DNA of 64,000 nucleotides from Oegoconia quadripuncta (Eukaryota; Arthropoda; Insecta; Lepidoptera; Autostichidae). A program made the position numbers and the translations under genes. Below, piece after piece: positions 11,080 to 21,700 of this stretch (position 1 is the first letter of the stretch; the number at the start of each line of letters is the position of its first letter). The stretch covers positions 8,809,001 to 8,873,000 of the forward strand of contig OX438745.1 in NCBI GenBank assembly GCA_949316235.1, written 5' to 3'. The notes under the pieces are model-generated. The model did not search any database and had not been told where the DNA came from. It worked only from the letters and a program-made list of their open reading frames with translations.

Positions 11080-11343
11080 ATAAATAAAAAATAAAAAGGT
11101 ATTTATTCATCACAAAAAAGAAAAAAAACACAAGCATACATAGAATCGAGAACCACAGTATTGTGATGAATGGGTAGGGACTCAGCAGTGTTGCTGATTT
11201 TCAGTCCCCCCCTGTAGAGTAGTTCTTGTACAAGATAAGATAAGATAGAGTGTCCGGGTCAGTACGTTTCCACCTTCGGCCTCGTCTTCACTTAACATCA
11301 GATGTGATTGAGGTCAAGTGCTTACCCGATGCGCGTAAAAAAA
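11080..11343. repeat. LINE tail followed by SINE A 3' fragment
   Basis: 11080-11240 carries 'aaaaggtatttattcatcac' and looks like a minus-strand LINE 3' end. 11244-11343 is a plus-strand SINE A 3' end ('tccgggtcagtacg' to 'gcgtaaaaaaa') with its 5' two thirds missing. Confidence 0.5.
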
Positions 11344-11396
11344 TTCTTCCTCCAATTGTAATTTCTTTTTTAAGTCTTATACTGTAAGTAAACGTG

Positions 11397-11680
11397 TTTT
11401 TTTTATGCACAACGGGCCATCACTTGACCTCAATCACACCTGATGTTAAGTGATGATTGGGGAGCTGGCTATCTTATCTCTGACAACCGGAACACAACAA
11501 TGCTATTAACATTGCTGTTTGGCGGCAGATTTAGATAAGATGGTGGTACAGCCAGGCGGACATTTAAAATGCCCTACCACCAACCAAACCGAGTACTAAA
11601 CAAGTACCCGCTGGGGATCGAACCCGCGACCTCCGATTCGTAAAGCCTATATTGTTTACATTGTGCCACGGAGGCGGTTA
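11397..11680 (-). mobile_element. SINE A copy with internal deletion
   Basis: Full-length ends, but about 50 bases are missing between 'gttaagtgatga' and 'ggctatcttatc'. Confidence 0.8.
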
Positions 11681-12044
11681 AAGGAAGAGTTGCAATTTCA
11701 CAGACAGAAGCCACATGAGTTACTTGAAAGGAGCTGAAACTGTAATTGGTTTTATTATCCGTTCTAATTTAAAAAGATTTGTAGGTACTCTCGTATAGGT
11801 ACGTAGAAAATGTAGAAAACGCCTTAGAGAATATGATTAAAATAATGATAATAAATCATCTCACAAACACAAAATTTCGAAAATAAAAAACCATTTTCAA
11901 CTGGGTTCAGCGGATTTAGCGCCATAACGCCACAGACAGACACACCTATTTAATCGGTCCAGCCGTTTTGGCGCTATTATACCACAGACAGACATAGGCC
12001 TCAAAATTATAACACTCTTCTGTTTGAATTCACATTATAAATTC
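11681..12044. other. Degenerate repeat remnants
   Basis: No gene. 11930-12020 carries 'ggtccagccgttttggcgct' and 'acagacagacata', a motif also met at 50920-50990 as 'tcagccgtttgacgctacaatg'. It is probably the end of an old element of unknown class. Confidence 0.4.
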
Positions 12045-12290
12045 CCATCGTGGTGTAGTGGTTAGCAACTCTGACCACTATACCAAATTGTTGCGGGTTC
12101 GAATCCCGCTAGGAGCGTATGTTTGTGTGATGAATACGGACATGTGTACCCGAGTTATGGATGTTTTCATTAATAAGTATTTATTACAAAAAAAAAATGT
12201 ATTTATGTAGTATATCAACCATCTGGTATCCACAACACAAGCCCATAGTTGCTTACTGTGGAACTAGATGACGCTGTGTGTATATCTAGG
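12045..12290 (+). mobile_element. SINE family D copy 1
   Basis: The tRNA-like head 'tggtgtagtggttagcaact' (A box region) and 'gggttcgaatcccgc' (B box) lead into 'tgtttgtgtgatgaatacgg'. The body is 'accatctggtatccacaaca', with 'agcaa/ttgcttactgtgg' near the 3' end. Copies: 46235-46490 and 56010-56255, both reversed. Confidence 0.75.
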
Positions 12291-12649
12291 TATATATATA
12301 TATATTTTTTTATTCATTTTATCTTGTAGAAAAGAATGACAAAACGACCGAACGGGGTTTGGAGCACACGTCATTCCATACAAACTTTAACGTCCAAATT
12401 TTCCGAATTAAATAGATCGATCCTAATGAAACTTTACACGTATGAGTAGAATATATAGATCTAAAAGATTAGTAGAAAACATTTTCAAAATAACGAATTT
12501 AAAAGAATATAATTGCATTTTTTCTGTTACTACGGAATACTTAAAATTATTCATAATTCACGATTATAAAAAGATGTTGCCATTTTTATCAATAATTTGA
12601 AATTCTCAGAAATAACCGTATTTAAAGCTATTCATGTATTATTTATAAT
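12291..12649. other. Unassigned AT-rich DNA
   Basis: A short TA microsatellite at 12290-12305; otherwise nothing recognised. Confidence 0.4.
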
Positions 12650-12830
12650 TAGCTTATAGCTTCTCGAATGCAGGTCAGACCAATTTTTTTTATTTATTCT
12701 GTTTTTAAAAAGAAATCTTCATTTATCGGCGCCACTGGACGAAATAACCCCTCTTAATGTTTGGAACACCCATACGTTAATGTTTGGGATATCTCTGACC
12801 ACCCCATTTGGGATAAAGGTCATAATATTA
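12650..12830 (-). repeat. Repeat family B, copy 3
   Basis: Contains 'gaatgcaggtcagacc', 'aaaagaaatcttcattta', 'gggatatctctgaccacccc' and 'gggataaaggtcat'. Confidence 0.6.
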
Positions 12831-12844
12831 TGTATATACTCGTT

Positions 12845-13430
12845 TACCGAATGAGTTTTTTTACGGTAAGGAAAAAATAGGGCATAATTATTAGGTAAGT
12901 GAAATAGAAGTTATTGGCATAGGTAGTTTTTTTTTCGAAATCATCATCGAATAAAGCATTGTGTCGTTTGACGTTCGCATTTGTAGCCTATTCCACATAA
13001 TTACATCATTAAATAAAATAAAAAATTTGAGAAAATATGAGTTTTTTTTTTTTTTTTTTTTATATGAGAGGGCGGCAAACGAGCATGCGGGTCACCTGAT
13101 GGAAAGCAATCACCGCCGCCCATGGACACCCGCAACACCAAAAGGGTCACAGATGCGTTGCCGGCCTTTGAGGAAGGTGTAGGCTCGTTTCTTGAAGGTT
13201 CCAATGTCCTCGTTCGGGAATACCGCTGCCGGAAGTCCGTTCCACAGGGTTAAATCTCACATGATATACCTACTCTAGGAATCCTATGAATCCCGCCAGT
13301 CGCATATCGCGTGCGTCGATGATGGTTTTGACCAAAAAGAAATTAAACTACCTATGCCAATACCTTCTATTTCATTTACCTGTACCCTATTTTTTTCCTT
13401 ACGGTAAACAAACTCATTCGGTATATCTAA
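12845..13430 (+). mobile_element. Fold-back MITE family G, split by LINE tail
   Basis: A non-autonomous DNA element with long inverted arms. The left arm runs 'gatgagttttt.acggtaagg' through 'agtgaaatagaagttattgg'; the right arm repeats it in reverse ('ccaataccttctatttca' to 'ccttacggtaaac'). Here the middle is interrupted by a LINE 3' end (13040-13256). Other copies: 24458-24848, 37660-38000, 41855-42210; a lone arm at 20228-20285. The ends suggest a TA target (Tc1/mariner-like), which is inference. Confidence 0.75.
13040..13256 (-). mobile_element. LINE family C 3' end, nested in MITE G
   Basis: Poly-T at 13040-13060 is the A tail. Minus-strand translation gives the [21 protein letters not shown] block (in parts), the C-terminus of a Jockey/CR1-like ORF2, preceded by a WNxLP-type box. 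Copies: 22518-22850, 25490-25760, 27299-27741, 48953-49075, 56697-56830. Confidence 0.75.
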
Positions 13431-14092
13431 GAAGCAAAAGTAGTATTTCAGTATTGTTACAAGTAGAAATCTATAATCTCTGCCTACTATATACCCCATC
13501 GCGAAAGAAGCGGCGTGAGCATTGCATGTGTTAAAAATTGTGTACTTAGTCAAATCCGACTTAAGTGGCCTCTCGACTGCAGTATAAAAGAAATCTATTC
13601 CATTTTGTAACTTCAACACATGAAAATCCTTTGAAATAGCGACACATGTCAAATTAATCAGCTGCTAACAGCTATTATTATACGTATAAGTGGCGAGCCC
13701 ATTTATCATCCCTCACTTGGGCGCAAAAAGCGTTTCCCCACAATAAACGTGCTATTCACCCTCCCATAATTACCACCAATACTGTGAAACATACGCAGAT
13801 TAATATCACCTCATTTGCATGAAAAAAGCAGCCAAGTTCCTGTACAACTCGATGCAAAATTTACTAGGATTTTTAAATTAACAAGCCTAAATATTAAATC
13901 TGCAGATAGTGAGAAGAAATTCGCACAAGACTTCCCTTCGTGCCAAAGAATGAAAACACCCGTAAACGAACGCAAGTTACATAGCCCAGCAATTTAATAA
14001 GTTGAAGAGGCAGTGGGCAGGCGGCAGGTCACATTAGCTCGAAGACTGGTGGCCGGTGGAACATTGAGGTTCACGAGTGGGGACTACTCCAG
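13431..14092. other. Unassigned intergenic DNA
   Basis: No gene or recognised repeat seen. Confidence 0.4.
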
Positions 14093-14150
14093 CCGATTTT
14101 TTTTTATTTCGGACACTTACACAAATTATCTAGTGCCAAACTAAGCAAAG
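14093..14150 (-). repeat. SINE E, 3'-end fragment
   Basis: 'tttcggacacttacac', 'atctagtgccaaactaagca'. Confidence 0.55.
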
Positions 14151-14552
14151 TATGAGAATAGTCTTATTTGCGTAGCTGGTTTTTTTTGTATTCACATTGT
14201 GCCTCTCATTATAAGCGGGCAGTGGATAGGGTTAAGTTTGGTTATTTTTTATTTATTTATTGACATGCTTGTAACAAATTCAAATTTCGTAAATTCATTG
14301 AAATGCCATGTACCACTTTATTAGCCAATTCTGCGAGCATGTTTAAAATTAGCATACTCGTACAAGCACTGTGCGGTGTTGTATTCTCCAATCACCGTCC
14401 TCCGGTGTCCACAGAATACCAGCGTCGCATCACTAGCTCCAATGTCGACATTATGCTGAGTGGATGCCTTTTTGGCACCATCACATCATGTACTAATTTA
14501 AGGTAAGCAATAACGGTGTCAAATAAAAACTTTTTGTTTCTTTCTTTCTTTC
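14151..14552. other. Unassigned intergenic DNA
   Basis: A 67-codon open frame at 14303-14506 has no recognisable feature. A 'tttctttctttc' microsatellite lies near 14538. Confidence 0.35.
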
Positions 14553-14772
14553 AAAGCTTGTATTATGGATACTAGCGGATGAACATACATAAATATTTAT
14601 ATAAACATCCATGACTCGGGAATAAATGTTCGTATTCATCACACGAACATTTACCCTTCGCGGGATTCGAACCCCCTACCGTTGGTTTCAGGGTCACTAT
14701 CCATTATATATCCATCTACTATCCTTCACTATCCAACAGGGTCACTATCCATTACACCAATCGGTCGTCTAA
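14553..14772 (-). mobile_element. SINE E copy with head duplication
   Basis: The body 'aacatccatgactcgggaat' and B box 'gggattcgaaccc' are intact. Inside the head, 'cagggtcactatccattat' occurs twice (14690 and 14740), a local duplication of about 50 bases. Confidence 0.75.
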
Positions 14773-15094
14773 TGACCTTCAAAAGTTCGTCAGTCTTGAC
14801 TATTGTTTTCGTTCGGCTCGTAGATTATCATTTAATGTATAGGATTATGTGGCCAGGAGATCCAATGCTCCTGGTTAAGTGACTCCAAAAAGAACTGATT
14901 GTCATATTTTATTAAATTGTTAAAAGTAGGATGCGCTGGGAGGCTCTAGAGGAGCAGGTGCAGCGGGCAGATGAGAGTCAGAATTATTTGGCTGTCAGAA
15001 GACCTGGAGAACCATTTCTATAAAGCACACAAGTAAAGAAATAAACTCGGACTAATTCCCACCCTGTCAATTGTAACGTTAAGTTTGTGCCTAT
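14773..15094. other. Unassigned intergenic DNA
   Basis: 14931-15022 reads RMRWEALEEQVQRADESQNY in one plus frame; the source is not recognised. Nothing else seen. Confidence 0.35.
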
Positions 15095-15668
15095 CAGTGG
15101 CGTGGACTCCACATAGGCAGAGAGGCAGTGCCTACCCTAGAAATTGTAAGCTTGCCACGAAATGCATTGTCAAGACTTTATGGTCACATCGATATCTTTC
15201 ATAACAAATATAATAAATTTTCAACATATGTAAAGAAAATCTCATGAGGCGTTTATGCGCCGATTGTGGTGGACGTTGTATTGTCTTTTCCGTGCTTCTC
15301 ACGAAAGTAAAATAATGACGTTCGCGGAGGCAAAGCACTGTCCTATAATAAACAGCATTTCTTCAAATACATTGAATGTGTTAACTCAATGCAAATGTAT
15401 TATCTTTATCCGTGGAAGCTTTGTTGGCTAATGTACGATGCATACTGTAACAAATACTCCTGTAATATTTATAGCTGTTTGCTTTCCTTTAAATAAATTA
15501 AAAAAAAAAGAGACCGCTGATTCATACTGATGTGAACACGAACACTCTAAACAGTTGCGAAGATTGCTATAACAGTAAGTTATTATATTGCAGATGTATT
15601 TTTTTCAAAAGTAATAGCAAATCTTATCATTCTGCCTACCCTGTGACAAAATGATGTACACGCCATTA
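15095..15668. mobile_element. hAT-like non-autonomous element, 574 bp
   Basis: Ends CAGTGGCGTGGAC (left) and, in reverse, TAATGGCGTGTAC (right). They are flanked by 8-base direct repeats gtgcctat (15087-15094) and gtacctat (15669-15676), one mismatch. An 8-bp target duplication and CA-starting ends fit the hAT superfamily. No transposase is encoded. Confidence 0.6.
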
Positions 15669-15676
15669 GTACCTAT

Positions 15677-16454
15677 GGAACCGGTGAGGCACGAGTTCTT
15701 CTCGAATTGACCGTATTTTATAGCTTCCTTTCGATGGCTCTCGCAAAGGAATTCTATAGTTTGTTAAAGCAACAGGTTGTCCTCGCACTCGTTGCTCCCA
15801 CGGATCGTTCCGCAACCTAACTTTTAACAAATTTTGTGTTAATCTTCAGCTTCTATAATTATGTCAATAACAATTTGTTTTAGTAAGATATTGATTACTG
15901 ATTGCCACTAGTCTAATTCTAGTAATCTAGTCTTCTATTCTATAATCTAGTCTTTTCGTAAAATTTTACTTCTCAAAAAACCTTTCGGCACTAGCTTCAT
16001 TTCCCAAAAGACTCTTTAGCAAATTTATATTTCGCATTTTAATCTCTTGGTCAAATATTAATTTGGCAACTTTTTACGTGCTCAAGTTTTGTTAAGTCAA
16101 ATATACTTGTTCTACTTTATTTTGTAAAAAACTATATATTCCAAAAATAAGTTCGTTCAAATTTTCATTTTAATATGGGTGATAATATAGGTTACGTATG
16201 CTAGATTAGAGCTGCTAGAAAAGTGGGTTAGGTTAGGTTGGAACTGTGACCCGGATTTGATTTGTATATTAACAATATATTTGGGAAGAGCATGTTATGT
16301 CAAACCATATTTGACTACATAATACTTGGTAAAATGAACATTGCCATGTAATTATTTGTTAAACAATAAATTGCCGAAAATAGTATTGCTAACTGTAAAA
16401 TTGCGAAAAGTTGTTTTGCCAAATGTTTTTTTTTGCCAAATGCAAATTTGGGAA
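15677..16454. other. Unassigned intergenic DNA
   Basis: No gene. 'gggttaggttaggttgg' at 16225-16241 contains two to three TTAGG-like units (the insect telomere motif), too few to call an array. 16330-16450 is a degenerate 'ttgccaaa'-rich stretch. Confidence 0.4.
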
Positions 16455-16870
16455 ACATACAATACAATACAATACAAATACACTTTATTGTACAAGAGGA
16501 GAACATACATTTTACAAAACACAATACTGATAAGAGTACAATTAGGCGGCCTTATCATTAAAAGCGATCTCTTCCAGGCAACCTTTGGGTGTAGGAGTTA
16601 ACTTTATAGAACAGGCAGGTTGTGCAAAATACGGATGCAGATATGAAATACCTACATAATCAATTACTTATTTAATAAACAAAACTAAAACCATACATTT
16701 ATACATATAAATTATATACATAAATAGCTATATATATATACATATAGATGGATATCACATACATAACAAAATAATACACACATAAGTACCTTATAAATAT
16801 ATAATAAAATAAAATTATGAAAGAATTTGTAAAGCAAAATTACTAATTAATGATACTTATGTTTTATACC
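16455..16870 (-). mobile_element. LINE 3' end with TACAA tail
   Basis: Starts with five 'atacaa'-like pentamers (16458-16482), then 'cactttattgtacaagag' and the 'ggcggccttatcattaaaag...ctcttccaggcaacc' block. A long AT-rich 3' UTR extends to about 16870. No frame. Confidence 0.65.
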
Positions 16871-17172
16871 CAAAAATTAGTAATACTGAATTTATAGTTA
16901 TTATTTTACGACGATAGTATGACGCGTATGTTTTCAATGCAAGAGTTTGAGACTTAAATACTAGGAGACTAAACAAAAAGCTTTTAAAGCTGTAATTAAG
17001 GGTTAGGGAGGTATAATGACTGGATGGTATAAATATAACGACAAATTTCGTCTTTTGGGCAACTCTTTAACGCGAAATCATTCACTGCCCTTCTTTATAC
17101 ACAAGGCGTTAGTGATAATACCTGACGTCACATAAGTAAAAATTAGACAAAAAGTAAAACACTGAATCTGTT
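16871..17172. other. Unassigned intergenic DNA
   Basis: Nothing recognised. Confidence 0.4.
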
Positions 17173-17390
17173 ATTTGTGGACTGGATATCTTATCTCAAA
17201 TAGCCGGAATGCAACAACTATCAATATTGCTGCTTGGCGGCAGACTTAGATACGATGAGGGTAGCTGACCTGGTGGACATTTAAAATGCTCTACCAACCA
17301 AGCCGAGTACTAAATATGTACCTCACTGGGAATTTAACCCGAGACCCCCGATTCGTAAACCTAATGTTGATTAAATTAGCCATAGGTGAT
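17173..17390 (-). repeat. SINE A, old 3'-truncated copy
   Basis: Diverged head and middle of SINE A ('ggactggatatcttatc' to 'gattcgtaaacctaatg'); the A-tail end is missing. Confidence 0.7.
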
Positions 17391-17989
17391 AATTTTCTCA
17401 TAATTTGGAGAGGACAGACTACATCAACATTTTTCCGTCGCTACTGCTGGGGTACAGCATCGTCACGAAATTCTAACACGCGGGCTCGGTACAACATGGT
17501 GGTCTGACAGTGGCCAAAACATTAAAAAACATATGTAGACTATATAAATAGAAATATATTTTGTTACCAATAACTGTATACCTAGAATTTACAACAATTT
17601 ATAACATTTATAAAGCGTGATGTTTTTTAAAAGTACTACAAAACTGCTGATCGTCATTTGTATGTCGGGAGAGGCTTTTAAAAAGCATTGAACTGATACA
17701 AGTATTGTAGGATCCAGATCTTGTGCGCTCCACCTTGTTACCGAGTCTATAATTATGTGACGAAGTGCGGTAATTGAAAAAGATAAGGCTCCGCCTATCC
17801 CATGTCCAATTAAATTATAGTTGATATCTGTCAAGGCTCACGTGGCCAAACTAGATAAGCTACAGACACGCAGTACGTGAGCGTTAGGTTAATCCAGTAA
17901 TATTCTAGAGGTTTAGAAGTTGCCGACTTTCTCTATATCATAATTATCATATACATAGGCCGTCCCATAATTACTTGGCCTGATACATT
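17391..17989. other. Unassigned intergenic DNA
   Basis: No gene. An 81-codon minus frame at 17589-17834 is not recognised. Confidence 0.35.
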
Positions 17990-18130
17990 TTTAAACGTGC
18001 AGAAATACGTAACATTTTTTTCCTTAAATCGGTCAAGCCGTTTAGGCTACAAGATACGCCAAAGGAACGGACGTACATACATACACTCGAAACACATTAC
18101 CCTCCTTTCCTGGGCACTTGGGTAAAAATC
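17990..18130 (-). repeat. Repeat family K, copy 1
   Basis: 'aatcggtcaagccgtttagg', 'ggacgtacatacatacactcg' and 'cattaccctcctttcctggg' in order. Copies at 25315-25490 (same strand) and 52010-52230 (opposite). Probably the 3' end of an old retroelement; the class is not certain. Confidence 0.5.
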
Positions 18131-18458
18131 CATCATCATCCTAGCCACAGGCGGTCCAGTCCACTTAGTCATCCGTCCATCTTGCGCTGCGCTTGCACCA
18201 GAATACACTCTAGGACTTTCGTGCTCCAATGACCAGCAGTCCTCCAAGCTCTATGCCCTGCTGGGCTAAGTGGGTGGTTCACCTACGGATTTATTCATTG
18301 CTGATTCGATCTTGCAGTGAAATATCGAGCATCATCCACTCCATAGCTCATTGTGTGTCCTTATGTTTGATATAAAACTTATATTATATATAGATTCAAC
18401 CAGTTCGATATGGTTTCAGACAGTTTGGTTTGTTTCGTTGGGCAATAGCTTTTGGATC
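18131..18458. other. Unassigned intergenic DNA
   Basis: 18135-18270 is GC-richer than its surroundings and reads as a 66-codon minus frame (18047-18247). It is not recognised, and possibly a repeat. Confidence 0.35.
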
Positions 18459-18800
18459 TTTTTTTTTCTTTTTCTATGCACAACGGGTACTTGACCTTAA
18501 TCACACCTGATGTTAAGTGAAGATGAGGTCGAAGGTGGAAGCGTATGGACCCGGAAACCCCAACACATTTGAGGGACTGGCTATCTTATCTCTGACAACC
18601 GGAACACAACAATGCTATTAACATTGCTGCTTGACGACAGATTTAGATAAGATGGTGGTAGCTAGCCAGGCGGACATTGAAAATGCCCTACCACCAACCA
18701 AACCGAGTACTTAAACATGTACCCCACTGGGGATCGAACCCGCGACCTCCGAATCGTAAACCCAATGTTGTTTACATTGAGCCACAGAGCCACGGAGGCG
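18459..18800 (-). mobile_element. SINE A copy, full length
   Basis: Complete. The head carries a small duplication, 'gccacagagccacggaggcgg'. Confidence 0.82.
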
Positions 18801-19424
18801 GAGCGGATCGCTTCAAAGCAGTTCATATCCATCCAATTACATTCTTGTATGTGCCAATTTACCTGTAAAAAAAACTCCCATTCAAGTTTCGAACAAATTC
18901 TTTATGGCTTCGAAATACAAAATGAAGTCCAATTACGTGTGGGCTTCTTTTCTTCCACATCGTTTAATTTCCACATAACTCATATTAAAACGAAACCGAA
19001 TTGACGAAATAAACTTCTTGGGAACTTGCAAAACGTTGGTTTCCGGAACAAATACGGGCTTCAGTTGAGTTTCGCCTCGTTAATCTTAACTTTTAACGGG
19101 GATCCTGCTGCTTGGGCTTCAATATTGCTGTTAAATCTTGTTTGAGGGACTTATTCGAATATTACTCTTAAATGTGCTAGGCAACGGCGGTGAGTTGTTT
19201 TGAAACGTTGACGTAAACAAAGGGGTACTTTAAGAAGCCTTTGTTTGACTGTGTGTGGGCTTGTTTCTAGCATCATGCACAAGAACAGATTTCTTATTAA
19301 TATGTTTACTTTGTGCACAAAATTTCATAAAATGTAGCAACAAGAAAGAGAAATGTAATCTTTATTTATTTATCCACATAGCTCCCACACTAGGTTAGAT
19401 GTATGTACTTGTATATTCCTTGGG
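18801..19424. other. Unassigned intergenic DNA
   Basis: Nothing recognised. Confidence 0.4.
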
Positions 19425-19546
19425 TTGTGACACTGCCTTGGAAACGAATAGCTGCGGGTTCGAAGCCAGCCACAAGTAAATGTTTGTGTGATGAATACTG
19501 ACTTTAATACGAGTCATGGATTTACTATATATATATATAAATATTT

Positions 19547-19957
19547 ATGACAAGACCTGATGGAGCCACCTTGGTACCCTGGTGCTTGGGGCGCACCTTG
19601 GTATGGGACGCAACTTGTGCGGACACTTTGGCACCGTCCCATATGCAAGGAACTGCGCAAAGAGCTGGAACCGCGGCTGAACATGCTCAAAGTAACAAGC
19701 GCCGTAAATATGCGTCAATCTCTATAAACCACGAGTTTGCGGCGCTTTGGGTGGAGACTTTGGGCCCGTGGTCAGAAGACCCGAAACATTTTGTAAAGGA
19801 TTTATCCGTTAGACTGGTCCACGCCTCTGGAGATGTGAGAGCTGGTGCCTACTTTGCTCAGCAGCTGAGCTTATGCATTCAGCGGGGCAATAGCGCTATA
19901 GCGTACTATGGTACTATGCCTCACGGAAGCGAGTTGGACGGCGTATTTTTTCTATAA
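19547..19957 (+). CDS. Retroelement protein C-terminus, PD-D-T signature
   Basis: 136 residues, of which the first two come from the target site. Seen: TRPDGATLVPW (2-12), GRTLVWDATCADTLAPSH (15-32), an alanine-rich helix with AEHAQSNKRRKY, LWVETLGPW near 69, and the C-terminal block LSLCIQRGNSAIAYYGTMP. The RPDG ... LVWDATCADT spacing resembles the catalytic core of PD-(D/E)XK nucleases, including the restriction-like endonucleases at the C-terminus of some LINEs. That is an inference from the motif, not a proven activity. Similar C-termini occur, as I remember, next to reverse transcriptase domains in cnidarian and arthropod genomes. The frame is uninterrupted, but everything upstream is lost. 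Confidence 0.6.
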   Translation: MTRPDGATLVPWCLGRTLVWDATCADTLAPSHMQGTAQRAGTAAEHAQSNKRRKYASISINHEFAALWVETLGPWSEDPKHFVKDLSVRLVHASGDVRAGAYFAQQLSLCIQRGNSAIAYYGTMPHGSELDGVFFL

Positions 19958-20039
19958 GATATAGGTATTTTTAATTGTGTTTTATAAAATTGTTGTTTCA
20001 TGTACATACTTAAGTGGGTAATTAAAGAACTAAATCTTT
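19550..20039 (+). mobile_element. 5'-truncated retroelement 3' end
   Basis: A 490-bp insertion between copies of AATATTTATG, the expected target duplication of target-primed reverse transcription. It holds the last 134 or so codons of an element protein (19556-19957) and an 80-bp AT-rich 3' UTR ending 'actaaatcttta'. A relic of the same protein end lies at 23743-23829. Confidence 0.65.
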
Positions 20040-20227
20040 AATATTTATGTATGTTTATCCGTTATCACTACAAAGAACAAAGTGGGTACATATTATCCAT
20101 AGTGATAACTACTACTAACCTATCCCTATGGTTACTAGGTACAGACTTTGCTTAGTTTGGTACTAAATAAGTAATTGATGTGTGTTTGCAAAATTATTCG
20201 TAGTGTCCGAAATATTCATTATTATTT

Positions 20228-20285
20228 ATCGGTATTTTTTCCTTACGGTACAAAACTCATCCGGTATACTACTGACGAGAATTTT
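20228..20285 (-). repeat. Solo arm of MITE G
   Basis: 'ttttttccttacggtac' and 'aactcatccggtatac' match the right arm of family G; no left arm nearby. Confidence 0.6.
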
Positions 20286-20652
20286 TTTCACGTATCCAAA
20301 ACCAACCGTTTAGTTGGTAGGGGGTGGGGGACACCAGACCTGACTCAAACAAAAATTTGCACTTTAAAGCTTAAAACATATTCCTGAAAATAAAAGATAA
20401 TTTTACTTGTAGGGGAGGTACCCTAAATTTTTCAAAAATTAAATTTTACCAGTTAGTCGGTGCGATTAATATACCTATGCCAAATTACAGCGTTCTAGTC
20501 CTAAAAGCCTCTGAGCGCTTAGCTTACTCGGACAGACAGACGGATATGGCGAAACAATAAGGGTTCCTTATTGGCTCTAAAGTCCTCAGAAAACTACTTA
20601 AACTCTGATCATTCATAATGAAAATGAAATAGTATGGAATGGAATTAAATGA
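20286..20652. other. Possible retroelement 3' debris
   Basis: 'ggacagacagacggatatgg' and 'caataagggttccttattgg' (20530-20575) are phrases I associate with ends of old lepidopteran retroelements. No gene. Confidence 0.35.
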
Positions 20653-20891
20653 AATGGTTGGTGGTAGGGCATTTTAAATGTCCCCCTGGCTAGCTACCAC
20701 CATCTTATCTAAATCTGCCGCCAAACAGCAATATTAATAGCCTTGTTGTGTTCCATTTGTCAGAGATAAGATAGCCAGTCCACCAAATATGGTTGGGGTT
20801 TCCGGATCAGTACGCTTCCACCTTCGACCTCATCTTCACTTAACATCAGGTGTGATTGAGGTCAAGTAAAAACCTGTTGTGCATAAAAAAA
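20653..20891 (+). mobile_element. SINE A, 5'-truncated
   Basis: Starts at 'ggttggtggtagggcatttt' (no tRNA-like head) and ends 'gcataaaaaaaa'. Confidence 0.8.
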
Positions 20892-21120
20892 ATATGATTG
20901 ATTTGTAGAACAGATATCTCCAGAATACTCCTGTAATGCAATGGATCTGCGTGTCTTCGTGTATTTTGTTTGCTTGAGAAAATCGAGCCAACGAGTCGGG
21001 CCCGTGTTTGCTTTATCTTATGCAAGTAACCAACGATACATACACTAGGGATGCTCGATGATTATCAATGTTAAGAGACAAAACATCGATGTTTTAACAT
21101 CGATATTGCATTATGTGAAA

Positions 21121-21154
21121 CCACAGATTTATAAACTAGTTTATAAATCTGTGG
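21121..21154. repeat. Perfect 34-bp palindrome
   Basis: The arm CCACAGATTTATAAACT continues into its exact reverse complement with no spacer. A further copy of the arm follows at 21166-21183. Confidence 0.9.
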
Positions 21155-21259
21155 TATAAATAAATTAGTTTATAAATCTGTGTGTGAAACATTGTATCAT
21201 GTATTGGTTTTATTCTTTTATATGATATTTTTAACATTTTTTGTTTCTTCTGTTTCGTG

Positions 21260-21437
21260 TACACTTTATGTCTACCTATGATATCAAATTTCGCCCTCAC
21301 GGGTTTTCTGGAAGAGATCTCTTATAGAGATAAGTTCGCCCTTTGTACATTTTTGTAAAATATTTGTTAATGACCATTTCTTTGTGTGTGTGTACAATAA
21401 AGTGTTAAAATAAAATAAAATAAAATAAAAATTGAAA
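21260..21437 (+). mobile_element. LINE 3' tail nested in hAT MITE
   Basis: 'ctggaagagatctcttatag', 'agataagttcgccctttgta', 'gtgtacaataaagtg', then a TAAAA microsatellite tail (21404-21430). Same family type as 30130-30320. Confidence 0.65.
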
Positions 21438-21700
21438 CATCGGTGTCAGGGACATATAATCAAAACTTGGTATCTGTGAACGGAGCGCATCCACAGAGTA
21501 TTTATCAAATTCTGAACGTATCCAAAACACGAAAAAATACTTATCTTACACTAGTCTGTGTAGTCGTTTGTGTGTTGAAGGTTTTGCGCTTTCAAAATTA
21601 TTATTTTTACAGTCAATTTAGAAATCATATATGAACTTATGTGTTCCTGCGTCCTGATATTTAATATTTTTTTTGTTTAATTAAAAATCATCATCATTAT
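21438..21700. other. Interior of hAT MITE
   Basis: Contains a 63-codon frame at 21443-21634 with no recognisable feature. Confidence 0.35.

Larger units (their letters stand above)
19425..20230 (+). mobile_element. SINE E copy split by a retroelement
   Basis: The 5' half (19425-19549, B box 'gggttcgaagcc', then 'tgtttgtgtgatgaatac') and the 3' half (20040-20230, 'atgtttatccgttat' to 'gtccgaaatattcatt') are separated by a 490-bp insertion. The insertion is flanked by the direct repeat AATATTTATG (19540-19549 and 20040-20049). Confidence 0.7.

Noticed and set aside
16225..16241. Telomeric (TTAGG) array
   Set aside because: Fewer than three units.
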